NCBI RefSeq assembly: GCF_009604375.1
Contig: NZ_WEGH01000005.1
Location: 682,001 to 746,000, forward strand
DNA from: Actinomadura macrotermitis
GTDB lineage: Bacteria > Actinomycetota > Actinomycetes > Streptosporangiales > Streptosporangiaceae
Direction of reading: 5' to 3'
DNA length: 64,000 nt
A program made the translations under genes and the position numbers. The notes under the pieces were generated by a model. That model had not been told where the DNA came from. It ran no database searches and was given only the letters and a program-made list of their open reading frames with translations. How positions within the stretch are numbered: the stretch's first letter is position 1; the number at the start of each line of letters is the position of its first letter. Below, piece after piece: positions 42,655 to 52,074 of the stretch.

Positions 42655-44124
42655 TCATCCGGCGGCGTGCCGGTCCAGGAAGGTGTAGACGTCGGCGTCG
42701 TCCACGCCGGGGAAGCCGCCGGGCGGCAGCACCGACAGCACGTGCGAGTGGGCGCGCGCCGACGGCCAGGCCATGCCCTCCCAGCGCTCGGCCAGCTCCT
42801 TGGGCGGGCGCTGGCAGCAGTCGCCGTCCGGGCAGGCCGACTTCACCCGGTTGGTGGTCTCGCGGCCGCGGAACCAGCGCGAGTCCTCGAACCGGACGCC
42901 GAGGGTGATCGCGAAGTCGCGCTCGTGGCTCGGGTCGATGTGCGACAGGCACCAGTAGGTGCCCTTGGGGGTGTCGGTGTACTGGTAGTAGACCGAGAAG
43001 CGGTCGGCGGTGCCGAACACGTGCCGGCCGGCCCACTCGCGGCACATCCGCTGGCCCTCGATGGCGCCGTCGGAGTCCTGCGGGAAGACCAGGCCGTCGT
43101 TGGCGTAGGCCTTGTAGATCGTGCCGTTCTCGTCGTTCTTGGTGAAGTGCAGGTTCAGGCCGAGGTGGTGGGTCGCCACGTTGGTGAAGCGGTGCGCGGC
43201 CATCTCGTAGGACACCGAGAACACGTCGGCCAGGTCCTCCACCGACAGCTCGCGGGCGGCCTTGGCCTCCTGCAGGTAGGGCACGACGGCCCGCTCGGGC
43301 ATCAAGATCGCGGCGCCGAAGTAGTTGGCCTCCACCCGCTGGCGCAGGAAGTCGGCGAAGTCGCGGGGCTGGTCGTGGTCGAGCGCGATGTGCCCGAGCG
43401 TCTGCAGCAGGATGGTGCGCGGGGTGTGCATGCCGAGCTGCTCGCGCTCCAGGTAGATCCGCCGGTTGCGCAGGTCGGTGACCGAGCGCACCGAGCGCGG
43501 CAGGTCCTGCACGTACTGCAGGCTGAACCCGAAGTGCCCGACCAGGGTCATCAGCATGCCCTGGGAGACGGCGTTGCCGCGGTAGCCGACGGCGTCCAGG
43601 GTCTGCGCGGCGATCTGCTCGATCTCGCCGAAGTAATTGCCGCGCTCGTGCATCTGGCGGCGCAGCGCGGCGTTGGCCTTGCGCGCCTCCTCCGGGCTCG
43701 CGGTGGGCTTGGTGCGGCTGCGCCGCAGCTCGCCGTAGAGCGCGAGGATGTGCTCGATCACCTCGTTCGGCATCCGCTTGCCGACCTTGAGGTGGGACAG
43801 GCCGAGCGTGCGGTACAGCGGGTCGCGCTGCGCCTCCTCCAGCGCGATCTCCAGCTGGGCGCGGCGGCTCGGCGGCTGCTTGCGCAGCAGCTCCTCCACC
43901 GGCACCTCCAGCGCGGCGGCGAGGGACTGCAGCAGCGACAGCTTCGGCTCGCGCCGGCCGTTCTCCAGCAGGGACAGCTGCGAGGGCGCGCGGCCGACGC
44001 GTCCGCCGAGGTCGGCGAGGGTCATGCCGCGGCTGCGCCGCAGGTGGCGGAGCCGCTGCCCGAAGGTGACGAGATCTACGTCACTCGTCAAGTTGAGGGG
44101 TTCTTCTGGCCGCAAGGTCGTCAC
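42655..44124 (-). CDS. ramB: RamB-like short-chain fatty acid transcriptional regulator
   Basis: Protein of 489 residues. An N-terminal XRE-type HTH (about 21-75) is followed by an ImmA/IrrE-like central region with LGHIALDH and the DUF2083/ScfR C-terminal domain containing KSACPDGDCCQRP, a Cys-rich element of the RamB family. RamB controls glyoxylate-cycle genes in Corynebacterium and Mycobacterium; its adjacency to and divergence from aceA supports the same role. The GTG at 44124 lacks a strong Shine-Dalgarno. Operator-like AT-rich dyads lie in the shared 117-bp gap. Confidence 0.92.
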   Translation of the reverse strand: MTTLRPEEPLNLTSDVDLVTFGQRLRHLRRSRGMTLADLGGRVGRAPSQLSLLENGRREPKLSLLQSLAAALEVPVEELLRKQPPSRRAQLEIALEEAQRDPLYRTLGLSHLKVGKRMPNEVIEHILALYGELRRSRTKPTASPEEARKANAALRRQMHERGNYFGEIEQIAAQTLDAVGYRGNAVSQGMLMTLVGHFGFSLQYVQDLPRSVRSVTDLRNRRIYLEREQLGMHTPRTILLQTLGHIALDHDQPRDFADFLRQRVEANYFGAAILMPERAVVPYLQEAKAARELSVEDLADVFSVSYEMAAHRFTNVATHHLGLNLHFTKNDENGTIYKAYANDGLVFPQDSDGAIEGQRMCREWAGRHVFGTADRFSVYYQYTDTPKGTYWCLSHIDPSHERDFAITLGVRFEDSRWFRGRETTNRVKSACPDGDCCQRPPKELAERWEGMAWPSARAHSHVLSVLPPGGFPGVDDADVYTFLDRHAAG

Positions 44125-44136
44125 CGCTTCAGCTTA

Positions 44137-44190
44137 GCGGAATTTTCGCAGTTCTTCTGTTACTCGTCGGTTCATTTTGGTGTTGCAAAC
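44137..44190. promoter_or_regulatory. candidate RamB sites in the ramB-aceA gap
   Basis: GCGGAATTTTCGC (44137-44149) is a near-perfect palindrome, and GTTGCAAAC (44182-44190) resembles the TTTGCAAA core known for RamB in Corynebacterium. Both sit in the divergent promoter region, placing them to control either gene. The assignment rests on the motif core and position, not on binding data. Confidence 0.5.
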
Positions 44191-44241
44191 CGGGCATAGT
44201 CATGGGCAAGCACCCAGGGGACGACACGGAAGGGCAAGAAC

Positions 44242-45525
<1,284 letters not shown>

Positions 45526-45585
45526 GCCCCTTCAGACCTCAGTCCACGGCTCACGCTGAGGGCGGCCGGTCCGATCCGGCCACCG

Positions 45586-45618
45586 AAGGCCCCACCGTCC
45601 TACACCCGGTGGGGCCTT
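45586..45618 (+). terminator. intrinsic terminator after aceA
   Basis: AAGGCCCCACC pairs with GGTGGGGCCTT across an 11-base loop, followed by TCGG, 61 bp after the stop codon. The stem is 11 bp and GC-rich. Confidence 0.75.
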
Positions 45619-45732
45619 TCGGCGTCCTCGGGCCCCTCCCGCGCGGCCACTTTCGGCATAGGTATCGACATATCGCCCTAAGAGCGGCAATGTGGGCACG
45701 CTGATGATCACTCAAGGGAGAGGATCCTGAAG

Positions 45733-47238
45733 ATGGCCTTGCGCCACCCCAGGCAAAGCCCGCTTCGCGGTACCCCGGTGCGCGTGCTACCGCTCGCCAT
45801 CGCCGCGGTCACCGTCGTCACGCTCGCCCCGGCCGCCTCGGCCGCCGCCCGCCCCCACTTCACCCCCGGCGCGCCGGGCGTGGGCGACGCCTACTTCCCG
45901 CTGGAGGGCAACGGCGGGTACGACGCCCAGCACTACTCCCTCGACCTGGCCTACGACCCCGACAGCGACCAGCTCGACGGGACCGTGACCCTGCGCGCCC
46001 GCGCGACCCAGGACCTGTCCAGCTTCGACCTCGACCTGTCCGGCATGGAGGTCGCCAAGGTCGAGGTGAACGGGCGCCGGGCGCAGTTCTCGCGCGACGG
46101 CCAGGAGCTCAAGATCACCCCGCGCAAGGGCCTGCGCAAGAACAGCACGTTCAAGGTCGCCATCACCTACGGCGGCGTGCCGAAGACCATCGTCGGCTCG
46201 CCGATCGTGTTCGGCTCCCCCTACGGCTTCCTGCACACCCCCGACGGCGCGTTCGTCGGCGGCGAGCCGAACGGCGCGTCCACCTGGTTCCCGGTGAACG
46301 ACCACCCGTCGGACAAGGCGACCTACGACTACACCATCACGGTGCCGAAGGGCCTGCAGGCGGTCGCCAACGGCCTGCCCGGCGGCCACCGCGACCGGAC
46401 GGCGTCCTTCAGCCGGCGCGCCGGCGCCGTCCCCGCGACCACCTTCAAGTGGTACGAGAACAGCCCGATGGCCAGCTACCTGACCACCATGGACATCGGC
46501 AAGTGGGAGATCAAGGACGGCCGGACCCCCGGCGGCCTGCGCAACTACACGGCCGTCGACCCCGAGCTGATCGCCTCGCAGCCCGGCGCGGTGGACTTCT
46601 TCTTCAACACCACCAGCCAGGCCACCGACCTGTGGAACGACACCTTCGGCAGGTACCCGTTCTCCACCACGGGCGCCATCGCCGACGACGCCCGCTACGA
46701 GGGCCAGCCCCTCGGGTTCTCGCTGGAGACCCAGGGCAAGCCGGTCTACTCGGCGGTGCGCAACACCTCCACCATCGCGCACGAGCTCGCGCACCAGTGG
46801 TTCGGCGACTCGGTCTCGCCGCAGCGCTGGCAGGACGTGTGGCTGAACGAGAGCTTCGCGACCTGGGCGCAGTGGTTCTGGAACGAGAAGCAGGGCGGCG
46901 CCAAGGTCTACGACCAGGCCCGCACCACCTACAACTCGCGTCCGTTCCCCGACCCGGCGGGCCGCCCGTTCTGGTCGGTCAAGACCGCCGACCCGCAGCG
47001 CGACACGATGTTCAACCAGCGCGTCTACAGCGGCGGCGGCATGGCGCTGCAGTTCCTGCGCGAGAAGATCGGCGACGAGAAGTTCTTCCTGCTGCTGCGC
47101 ACCTGGGTCAAGCAGCACCACCACGGCAACGCCACCACCGAGCAGTTCGTGGCGCTGTCCAACAAGGTCTCCGGCCAGGACCTGACCCCGTTCTGGAACG
47201 CGTGGATCTACTCCACCCAGAAGCCCGCTCTGCCGTAG
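45733..47238 (+). CDS. secreted M1-family zinc aminopeptidase
   Basis: Protein of 501 residues with a Sec signal peptide (Ala/Val-rich core, cleavage near ASA-AARP, residues 36-39). The catalytic zinc motif HELAH (350-354) and the third ligand in NESFA (Glu373) are intact. The exopeptidase motif usually written GAMEN appears as LGFSLETQ (327-334), a variant common in this short actinobacterial group. The size, about 500 residues, means only the core domains are present, without the C-terminal ARM domain of PepN. GGAGAGG precedes the ATG. Confidence 0.92.
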   Translation: MALRHPRQSPLRGTPVRVLPLAIAAVTVVTLAPAASAAARPHFTPGAPGVGDAYFPLEGNGGYDAQHYSLDLAYDPDSDQLDGTVTLRARATQDLSSFDLDLSGMEVAKVEVNGRRAQFSRDGQELKITPRKGLRKNSTFKVAITYGGVPKTIVGSPIVFGSPYGFLHTPDGAFVGGEPNGASTWFPVNDHPSDKATYDYTITVPKGLQAVANGLPGGHRDRTASFSRRAGAVPATTFKWYENSPMASYLTTMDIGKWEIKDGRTPGGLRNYTAVDPELIASQPGAVDFFFNTTSQATDLWNDTFGRYPFSTTGAIADDARYEGQPLGFSLETQGKPVYSAVRNTSTIAHELAHQWFGDSVSPQRWQDVWLNESFATWAQWFWNEKQGGAKVYDQARTTYNSRPFPDPAGRPFWSVKTADPQRDTMFNQRVYSGGGMALQFLREKIGDEKFFLLLRTWVKQHHHGNATTEQFVALSNKVSGQDLTPFWNAWIYSTQKPALP

Positions 47239-47264
47239 CGGTCCCTTCCCGGCGCCACATGTGA

Positions 47265-47294
47265 GGCCGGACCCGGCATGCGCCGGGTCCGGCC
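47265..47294 (+). terminator. intrinsic terminator after the M1 peptidase gene
   Basis: GGCCGGACCCGGC and GCCGGGTCCGGCC form perfect 13-bp arms around a 4-base loop, followed by TTCGCGCTTTTT. It starts 26 bp after the stop codon. Confidence 0.88.
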
Positions 47295-47348
47295 TTCGCG
47301 CTTTTTCCCGATGGATCCGCCGCCCGGCTGCGCCTATGCTTCCGGCGG

Positions 47349-48137
47349 GTGGGCGTCTTTCCGTGGGTCGCGTGGTACGCGTTCCGCAGGCACACCGCCT
47401 ACCCCCTCGGCTCCGCGGCCGAGGCGGTGACCAACACCGCCTTCGGCTTCCTGCGCGCCTACGTCCTCATCGCGCTCTGGCAGGCGCGGCCCGCGCTCGG
47501 CGGGTACGACGCCGCCGACGCGGTCACCTTCACCTTCCTCACCCAGGCGCTCATCGGGCCGGTGCAGATCTTCGGCGGCATGGAGCTGACCGACCGGATC
47601 CGCAGCGGCGCCGTCGCGATCGACCTGTACCGCCCGGCCGGCCTGCAGTCCTGGTGGCTGGCCGACGACCTCGGCCGCGCGGCCGGCGCGCTGCTGCTCC
47701 GCGGCACCCTGCCGATGCTGGCGGGCGCGCTGGCCTTCCCGCTGCGGCTGCCGGGCCCGGCGGGGCTCGCCGCGTTCACGCTGTCGTTCCTGCTGGCCAC
47801 GCTGGTCGGGTTCGCCCTGCGCTACCTGGTCGCGCTCGGCACCTTCTGGCTGCACGACGAGCGCGGCCTGCAGGCGATCTCGCTGGTGCTGTCGCTGTTC
47901 CTGTCCGGCATGATCCTGCCGCTGGTGGTCTTCCCCGGCGCCCTCGGCGCGGCCGCGCGCGCCCTGCCGTGGGCCGCGCTGATCCAGGTGCCCGCCGAGG
48001 TGTTCCTCGGCCGGCGCGAAGGCCCGCGGCTGGTCTCCGCCCTGGCGTTCCAGGCGGGCTGGGCGGTGGTCCTGCTCGCCGCCGGGGCGCTGCTCACCCG
48101 ACGGGCCCGGCGCAGGCTGGTGATCCAGGGTGGCTGA
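47349..48137 (+). CDS. ABC-2 family exporter permease (first)
   Basis: Protein of 262 residues with about six transmembrane helices, of the PF06182-like ABC-2 membrane family. Landmarks are AFRRHTAYPLGSAAEA, RSGAVAIDLYRPAG and GMILPLVVFPG. It forms, with the next two genes, a three-gene exporter: two permeases and one ATPase. Homologous sets are annotated as viologen/multidrug exporters, but the substrate here is unknown. The GTG at 47349 has a poor ribosome binding site. Its stop overlaps the next start by 8 bp. Confidence 0.88.
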   Translation: MGVFPWVAWYAFRRHTAYPLGSAAEAVTNTAFGFLRAYVLIALWQARPALGGYDAADAVTFTFLTQALIGPVQIFGGMELTDRIRSGAVAIDLYRPAGLQSWWLADDLGRAAGALLLRGTLPMLAGALAFPLRLPGPAGLAAFTLSFLLATLVGFALRYLVALGTFWLHDERGLQAISLVLSLFLSGMILPLVVFPGALGAAARALPWAALIQVPAEVFLGRREGPRLVSALAFQAGWAVVLLAAGALLTRRARRRLVIQGG

Positions 48138-48945
48138 CCGGCCGTTCGACGCCGTGCGCGTGTACGCGCTGCTCGCCTGGACCTGGATCCGCGCGGCGGC
48201 GCAGTACCCGGTGTCGCTCGCGCTGCTGACGCTCGGCACCGCCGTCGTCACCTCCCTGGACGCGGCCGCCATCGTGGTGCTGTTCGGCCACGCCCCGCGC
48301 ATCGCCGGGTTCACCGCCCCCGAGGTGCTGTTCCTCTACGGCACTTCGAGCCTGTCCTTCGCGGTGTCGGATCTGCTGGTCGGCACCACCGAGCTGCTCG
48401 GGCGGCACATCCGGGAAGGGAGCCTGGACGCGATGCTCGTCCGGCCGGTGAGCCCGCTGATCCAGATCGCCACCGAGGACTTCTCGGTGCGCCGGCTGGG
48501 CAAGCTGGTCCCGGCGGGCCTCGTCCTCGGCTACGCGCTGCCGCGGCTGGACACCGCCTGGACCGCCGGGCGGGTCGTGCTCGTCCCGGTGCTGGTGCTG
48601 GCCGGCGTCGCGATCTTCGGCGGGATCTGGGTGCTGGCCGGGGCGGTGCAGTTCGTGCTGATCGACGGCGCGGGCGCGACCAAGTCGCTCACCTACGGCG
48701 GCGCCTACCTCACCCAGTACCCGCTGACGATGTTCGCGCGCGACCTGGTGCGCGGGGTGACGTTCGTGGTGCCGCTGGCGTTCGTGAACTGGATGCCCGC
48801 GCTGTACGTGCTGGACCGGCCCGACCCGCTCGGGCTGCCGGGCGCCGCCCGCTTCGCCTCGCCCGCCGTGGCCGTGCTCACCTGCGGGGCGGCGGCGCTG
48901 GCGTGGCGGGCCGGGCTGCGCCGCTACCGGTCGACGGGGAGCTGA
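48130..48945 (+). CDS. ABC-2 family exporter permease (second)
   Basis: Protein of 271 residues, a second permease similar in layout to the preceding one, with about six helices and the family block IREGSLDAMLVRPVSPLIQI, equivalent to RSGAVAIDLYRPAG in the first. It probably pairs with it as a heterodimer. The GTG start overlaps the preceding stop by 8 bp and its own stop is followed one base later by the ATPase ATG, so the three genes are translationally coupled. Confidence 0.9.
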   Translation: MADRPFDAVRVYALLAWTWIRAAAQYPVSLALLTLGTAVVTSLDAAAIVVLFGHAPRIAGFTAPEVLFLYGTSSLSFAVSDLLVGTTELLGRHIREGSLDAMLVRPVSPLIQIATEDFSVRRLGKLVPAGLVLGYALPRLDTAWTAGRVVLVPVLVLAGVAIFGGIWVLAGAVQFVLIDGAGATKSLTYGGAYLTQYPLTMFARDLVRGVTFVVPLAFVNWMPALYVLDRPDPLGLPGAARFASPAVAVLTCGAAALAWRAGLRRYRSTGS

Positions 48946-48946
48946 G

Positions 48947-49939
48947 ATGATCGAGGTCGTCGACGTGGTCAAGACGTTCACGGTGCGCCGCCGGGCCGGG
49001 CGGGTCCGCCGCGTCCGCACCGAGGCGGCCGCGGTGGAGGGGGTGTCGTTCACCGTCGGGCGCGGCGAGTTCGTCGGGCTGCTCGGCCCGAACGGCGCCG
49101 GAAAATCGACCACGATCAAGATGCTGACCGGCATCCTCACCCCCACCTCCGGGACGGTGCGGGTGTGCGGGCTGGACCCGGCGCACCGGCGCACCGCGCT
49201 CGCCCGGCGGACCGGCGTGGTGTTCGGGCAGCGCACCACGCTCTGGTGGGACCTGCCGCTGCGCGACAGCCTCGCCCTCGTCCGGCGCCTGTACCGGGTC
49301 GAGGCCGCGGCGCACCGGGCGCGCCTGGCGGAGCTGACCGCGCTGCTGGAGCTCGGCCCGTTCCTGGACACCCCGGTCCGCCAGCTGAGCCTCGGGCAGC
49401 GCATGCGCGGCGACCTCGCCGCCGCGCTGCTGCACGCGCCCGAGCTGCTGGTCCTGGACGAGCCGACGATCGGCCTGGACGTGGTGAGCAAGGCGACGGT
49501 GCGCGGCTTCCTGGAGCGGCTGAACGCCGAGCGCGGCACCACGATCCTGCTCACCACGCACGACCTCGGCGACATCGAGCGGCTCTGCCCGCGCGTGATG
49601 ATCATCGACCGGGGGCGGCTCGCCTACGACGGCGGGCTGGAGCGGCTGCGCGCCGAGGCCGGCGGCGACCGGGTGCTGGTGGTGGAGCTGGCCCGCCCGG
49701 GCCCGCCGGTGCGGGTGCCGGGCGTCACGGTGGACCGGGTCGAGGGGCCGCGCCAGTGGCTGCGGCTGCCCCGCTCGGCCAACGCCGCGCAGGTGGTCGC
49801 GGCGCTCGCCGGAGGGCACGAGGTCCGCGACATCGCGCTGCGCGAGCCCGGCATCGAGGAGGTCGTGGCCCGCCTGTACCGGGGCGAGCGGGAGTACCGG
49901 CCCGGCGCGCCGGCTCAGCGCCCGGCGGCCGCCGAGTAG
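48947..49939 (+). CDS. ABC exporter ATP-binding protein
   Basis: Protein of 330 residues. All ATPase motifs are intact: GPNGAGKST (47-55), signature LSLGQ (147-151), Walker B VLDEP (169-173) and the H-switch TTHD. GQRTTLWWDLPL around the Q-loop is typical of this exporter subgroup. It energises the two upstream permeases. The last 25 bp overlap the convergent membrane-protein gene. This contrasts with the degenerate ABC ATPase at 3974-4888. Confidence 0.94.
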   Translation: MIEVVDVVKTFTVRRRAGRVRRVRTEAAAVEGVSFTVGRGEFVGLLGPNGAGKSTTIKMLTGILTPTSGTVRVCGLDPAHRRTALARRTGVVFGQRTTLWWDLPLRDSLALVRRLYRVEAAAHRARLAELTALLELGPFLDTPVRQLSLGQRMRGDLAAALLHAPELLVLDEPTIGLDVVSKATVRGFLERLNAERGTTILLTTHDLGDIERLCPRVMIIDRGRLAYDGGLERLRAEAGGDRVLVVELARPGPPVRVPGVTVDRVEGPRQWLRLPRSANAAQVVAALAGGHEVRDIALREPGIEEVVARLYRGEREYRPGAPAQRPAAAE

Positions 49940-50388
49940 TACGCCATCGACGCCTCCTCGTCGTCGCGCCGCGCCCCCCAGCGCCGCGGCGCCCAGGTCG
50001 GCGCGAGCAGCGCGAAGCCCAGCATCGCGTACAGGCCCGTGCCGAGCAGCATCCGCAGCCCCGAGTCCAGGTCGCCGCCCGGCGGCACCCGCGCGGGCAG
50101 GCCGAGCGCCGTGCCGGGGTCGTACAGGAAGTAGCCCGACAGGCCGAGCAGGGCGAGCGCGGGCACCAGCGACACCAGCGGCGAGGCCCACCGGGCGACG
50201 ATGACCACGCCGGCCACCAGCCCCGCCGCCGCCAGCACCGCGAAGGCGCCGTAGATGCGGGTGCGGTCAGTGATCATCTGGCCCGACCCGTCGAAGGACT
50301 GCCCGGCCTGCACGTAGCCCCAGGCGGCGCCGTACAGCAGGGCCGGGGTCAGCAGGACGCCGAGCAGGAGACCGAACGCATGGCGCAC
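49915..50388 (-). CDS. four-helix membrane protein of unknown function
   Basis: Protein of 157 residues. Hydrophobic segments near residues 4-26, 44-66, 72-90 and 110-130 suggest four transmembrane helices, with an Arg/Asp-rich C-terminal tail. No family motif was recognised. The GTG start follows GGAAGTGATGCGCG. It converges with and overlaps the ABC ATPase gene by 25 bp and is divergent from the gene pair at 50633-51891. Confidence 0.65.
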   Translation of the reverse strand: MRHAFGLLLGVLLTPALLYGAAWGYVQAGQSFDGSGQMITDRTRIYGAFAVLAAAGLVAGVVIVARWASPLVSLVPALALLGLSGYFLYDPGTALGLPARVPPGGDLDSGLRMLLGTGLYAMLGFALLAPTWAPRRWGARRDDEEASMAYYSAAAGR

Positions 50389-50569
50389 CGCGCATCACTT
50401 CCCATCGGACGGGCCCGGCTTCCACAGAGCGGGCCGCGGGTGCGTCCATCACAACACGCACGCACAACTCAGCGCAGTAAATCATCATTTATCCGCACTA
50501 TCGGCACTTCAGCCCCGGTCACGGACAGACCATTTCCCCTGCTCGGGCATGCCCTCAGGGGCCGCGCCC

Positions 50570-50594
50570 GTTTTGAAGGCTTTTCTGGGGGCAT
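50570..50594 (+). promoter_or_regulatory. possible alternative-sigma (SigB-like) promoter
   Basis: GTTT (50570-50573), 15 bases, then GGGCAT (50589-50594) matches the spacing and most of the GNNT-N14-16-GGGTAT pattern of actinomycete SigB-type promoters, 38 bp before the start of the gene at 50633. One -10 base differs and the resemblance could be chance. Confidence 0.25.
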
Positions 50595-50632
50595 CGGCGC
50601 TGCATTCGCAACGACGCACGCTGGAGGACATC

Positions 50633-51322
50633 ATGTCGACCGCCATCTGGGTCGTCGTCGCCGTCGTCATCATCGCCGTCCTCGCGGGCGCCGGGTATCT
50701 GGTGTGGACCCAGAGCCGTTCCCGGCGGCTGCGGCAGCAGTTCGGCCCCGAATACGACCGCGCGGTGGAGCGCCACGGCAGCCGCGGCGCCGCCGAGAAG
50801 GAGCTGCTGTCACGGCGGCAGCGGCACCAGGAGCTGGAGCTGCGCGAGCTGGACCCGCGCCAGCGCGAGCTCTACCGCGAGCAGTGGACCCATGTGCAGG
50901 AGCAGTTCGTCGACGCCCCCGAGGGGGCCGTCGAGCAGGCCGACCGCCTGGTGACGGTGGTCATGGGCGAGCGCGGCTACCCGACGGGGGGCTTCGACGA
51001 GAAGGTCACCCACCTGTCGGTCGAGCACGGCCGCACCCTGGACCACTACCGGCGCGGGCACGAGATCAGCACCCGCGCCGCGGGCAAGGAGGCCTCCACC
51101 GAGGAGCTGCGGCAGGCCATGGTGCACTACCGCGCGCTGTTCGAGGACCTGCTGGCCGTCCCGGCCGGCGAGCGCGCCCCCGCACCCGAGCCGACCGCCG
51201 CGCCCGCCGCGGGGCCCGGCAGCACCGCGCCCGGCACCGCCGGCACCGGTCCGGCCGACCGCGACGCCGACCAGGGCGCCGGGCACGACCGGCGCGACGA
51301 CGAGCAGACCCCGAGGAGCTGA
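50633..51322 (+). CDS. membrane-anchored protein with FVD-P-AV-AD domain
   Basis: Protein of 229 residues. One N-terminal transmembrane helix (about 4-24) is followed by a charged coiled-coil-like region (Arg/Glu/Gln-rich, 30-90), then a domain beginning WTHVQEQFVDAPEGAVEQAD and ending EELRQAMVHYRALFEDLLAV, and a Pro/Ala-rich tail. The same domain occurs in the next gene. Function unknown; small membrane-anchored stress proteins are a guess. GGAGGACATC precedes the ATG, and a possible SigB-like promoter lies upstream. Confidence 0.78.
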   Translation: MSTAIWVVVAVVIIAVLAGAGYLVWTQSRSRRLRQQFGPEYDRAVERHGSRGAAEKELLSRRQRHQELELRELDPRQRELYREQWTHVQEQFVDAPEGAVEQADRLVTVVMGERGYPTGGFDEKVTHLSVEHGRTLDHYRRGHEISTRAAGKEASTEELRQAMVHYRALFEDLLAVPAGERAPAPEPTAAPAAGPGSTAPGTAGTGPADRDADQGAGHDRRDDEQTPRS

Positions 51323-51327
51323 CCATC

Positions 51328-51891
51328 ATGAACGAGCCCACCCCCCGTGGCGACCGCGACGCCGGCCTTCCCGGCGACCAGGTGCCCCCGCTGCCCCGCC
51401 GGGGCGCCGCGACCGGCGACACCCGCGTCGCCGGTGCCCCGCCCGCCTCCGCGCCGGCCGCCGGCGGCGGCGCGGAGGCCACCCTGCCCGACGGCCCGCG
51501 CGAGGACGCCCCGGAGGCGCCGGGGGCCGCGGCGCCGAAGCCCGCGGCAGCCCCGGGCACCCCGCACGGCAACGGCTCGGGCTTCCCCGAGACGCCGTCC
51601 GGCGAGAGCCCGATCGAGCGGCTGCTCGACCCGGCCGAGGCCGACCGCTTCAAGGAGCGCTGGCACGACCTGCAGGCGAGCTTCGTCGACGACCCGCACG
51701 ACGCCGTGCAGCGCGCCGACGAGCTGTCCGCCGAGGTCGTCAACGCGCTCGGGCAGGCCCTCACCGCCCACAAGCGCACCCTGGACGAGGGCTGGCGCAC
51801 CGAGAAGGAGGACGAGCGGCCCGACACCGAGCGGCTCCGCCTCGCCCTGCGCGGCTACCGCCAGTTCCTGGACCGCATGCTCGCCTCCTGA
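51328..51891 (+). CDS. soluble paralogue of the preceding protein
   Basis: Protein of 187 residues. The first 90 residues are low-complexity Pro/Ala/Gly and probably disordered. The C-terminal half shares the domain of the preceding protein: WHDLQASFVDDPHDAVQRAD against WTHVQEQFVDAPEGAVEQAD, and ERLRLALRGYRQFLDRMLAS against EELRQAMVHYRALFEDLLAV. It has no transmembrane helix, so the pair would consist of one membrane and one cytoplasmic member. Only 5 bp separate the genes; GAGGAG precedes the ATG. A terminator follows. Confidence 0.78.
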   Translation: MNEPTPRGDRDAGLPGDQVPPLPRRGAATGDTRVAGAPPASAPAAGGGAEATLPDGPREDAPEAPGAAAPKPAAAPGTPHGNGSGFPETPSGESPIERLLDPAEADRFKERWHDLQASFVDDPHDAVQRADELSAEVVNALGQALTAHKRTLDEGWRTEKEDERPDTERLRLALRGYRQFLDRMLAS

Positions 51892-51907
51892 AAGTCCCCG
51901 CATCGCG

Positions 51908-51939
51908 CCGCCCGCCGGGTTCCCTCGCCCGGCGGGCGG
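51908..51939 (+). terminator. intrinsic terminator after the paralogue pair
   Basis: CCGCCCGCCGGG pairs perfectly with CCCGGCGGGCGG (12 bp) across TTCCCTCG, 16 bp after the stop codon. Confidence 0.75.
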
Positions 51940-52074
51940 TCCCCGTTCCCGGCGGCCCGTGTGGCGACTCGTGCGGCGACCCGTACGGCGGCGCCGCGCG
52001 GGGGCTGGCCTGGATCCTCCCGCGGGTGAATACTGAACGACATTCGGTACGCGCCTCACCGTGGAGGAACAGCA

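Noticed and set aside
50549..50632. A longer start for the 229-residue membrane protein at 50549
   Set aside because: The upstream frame has no ribosome binding site; the ATG at 50633 has GGAGGA and starts the transmembrane helix properly.
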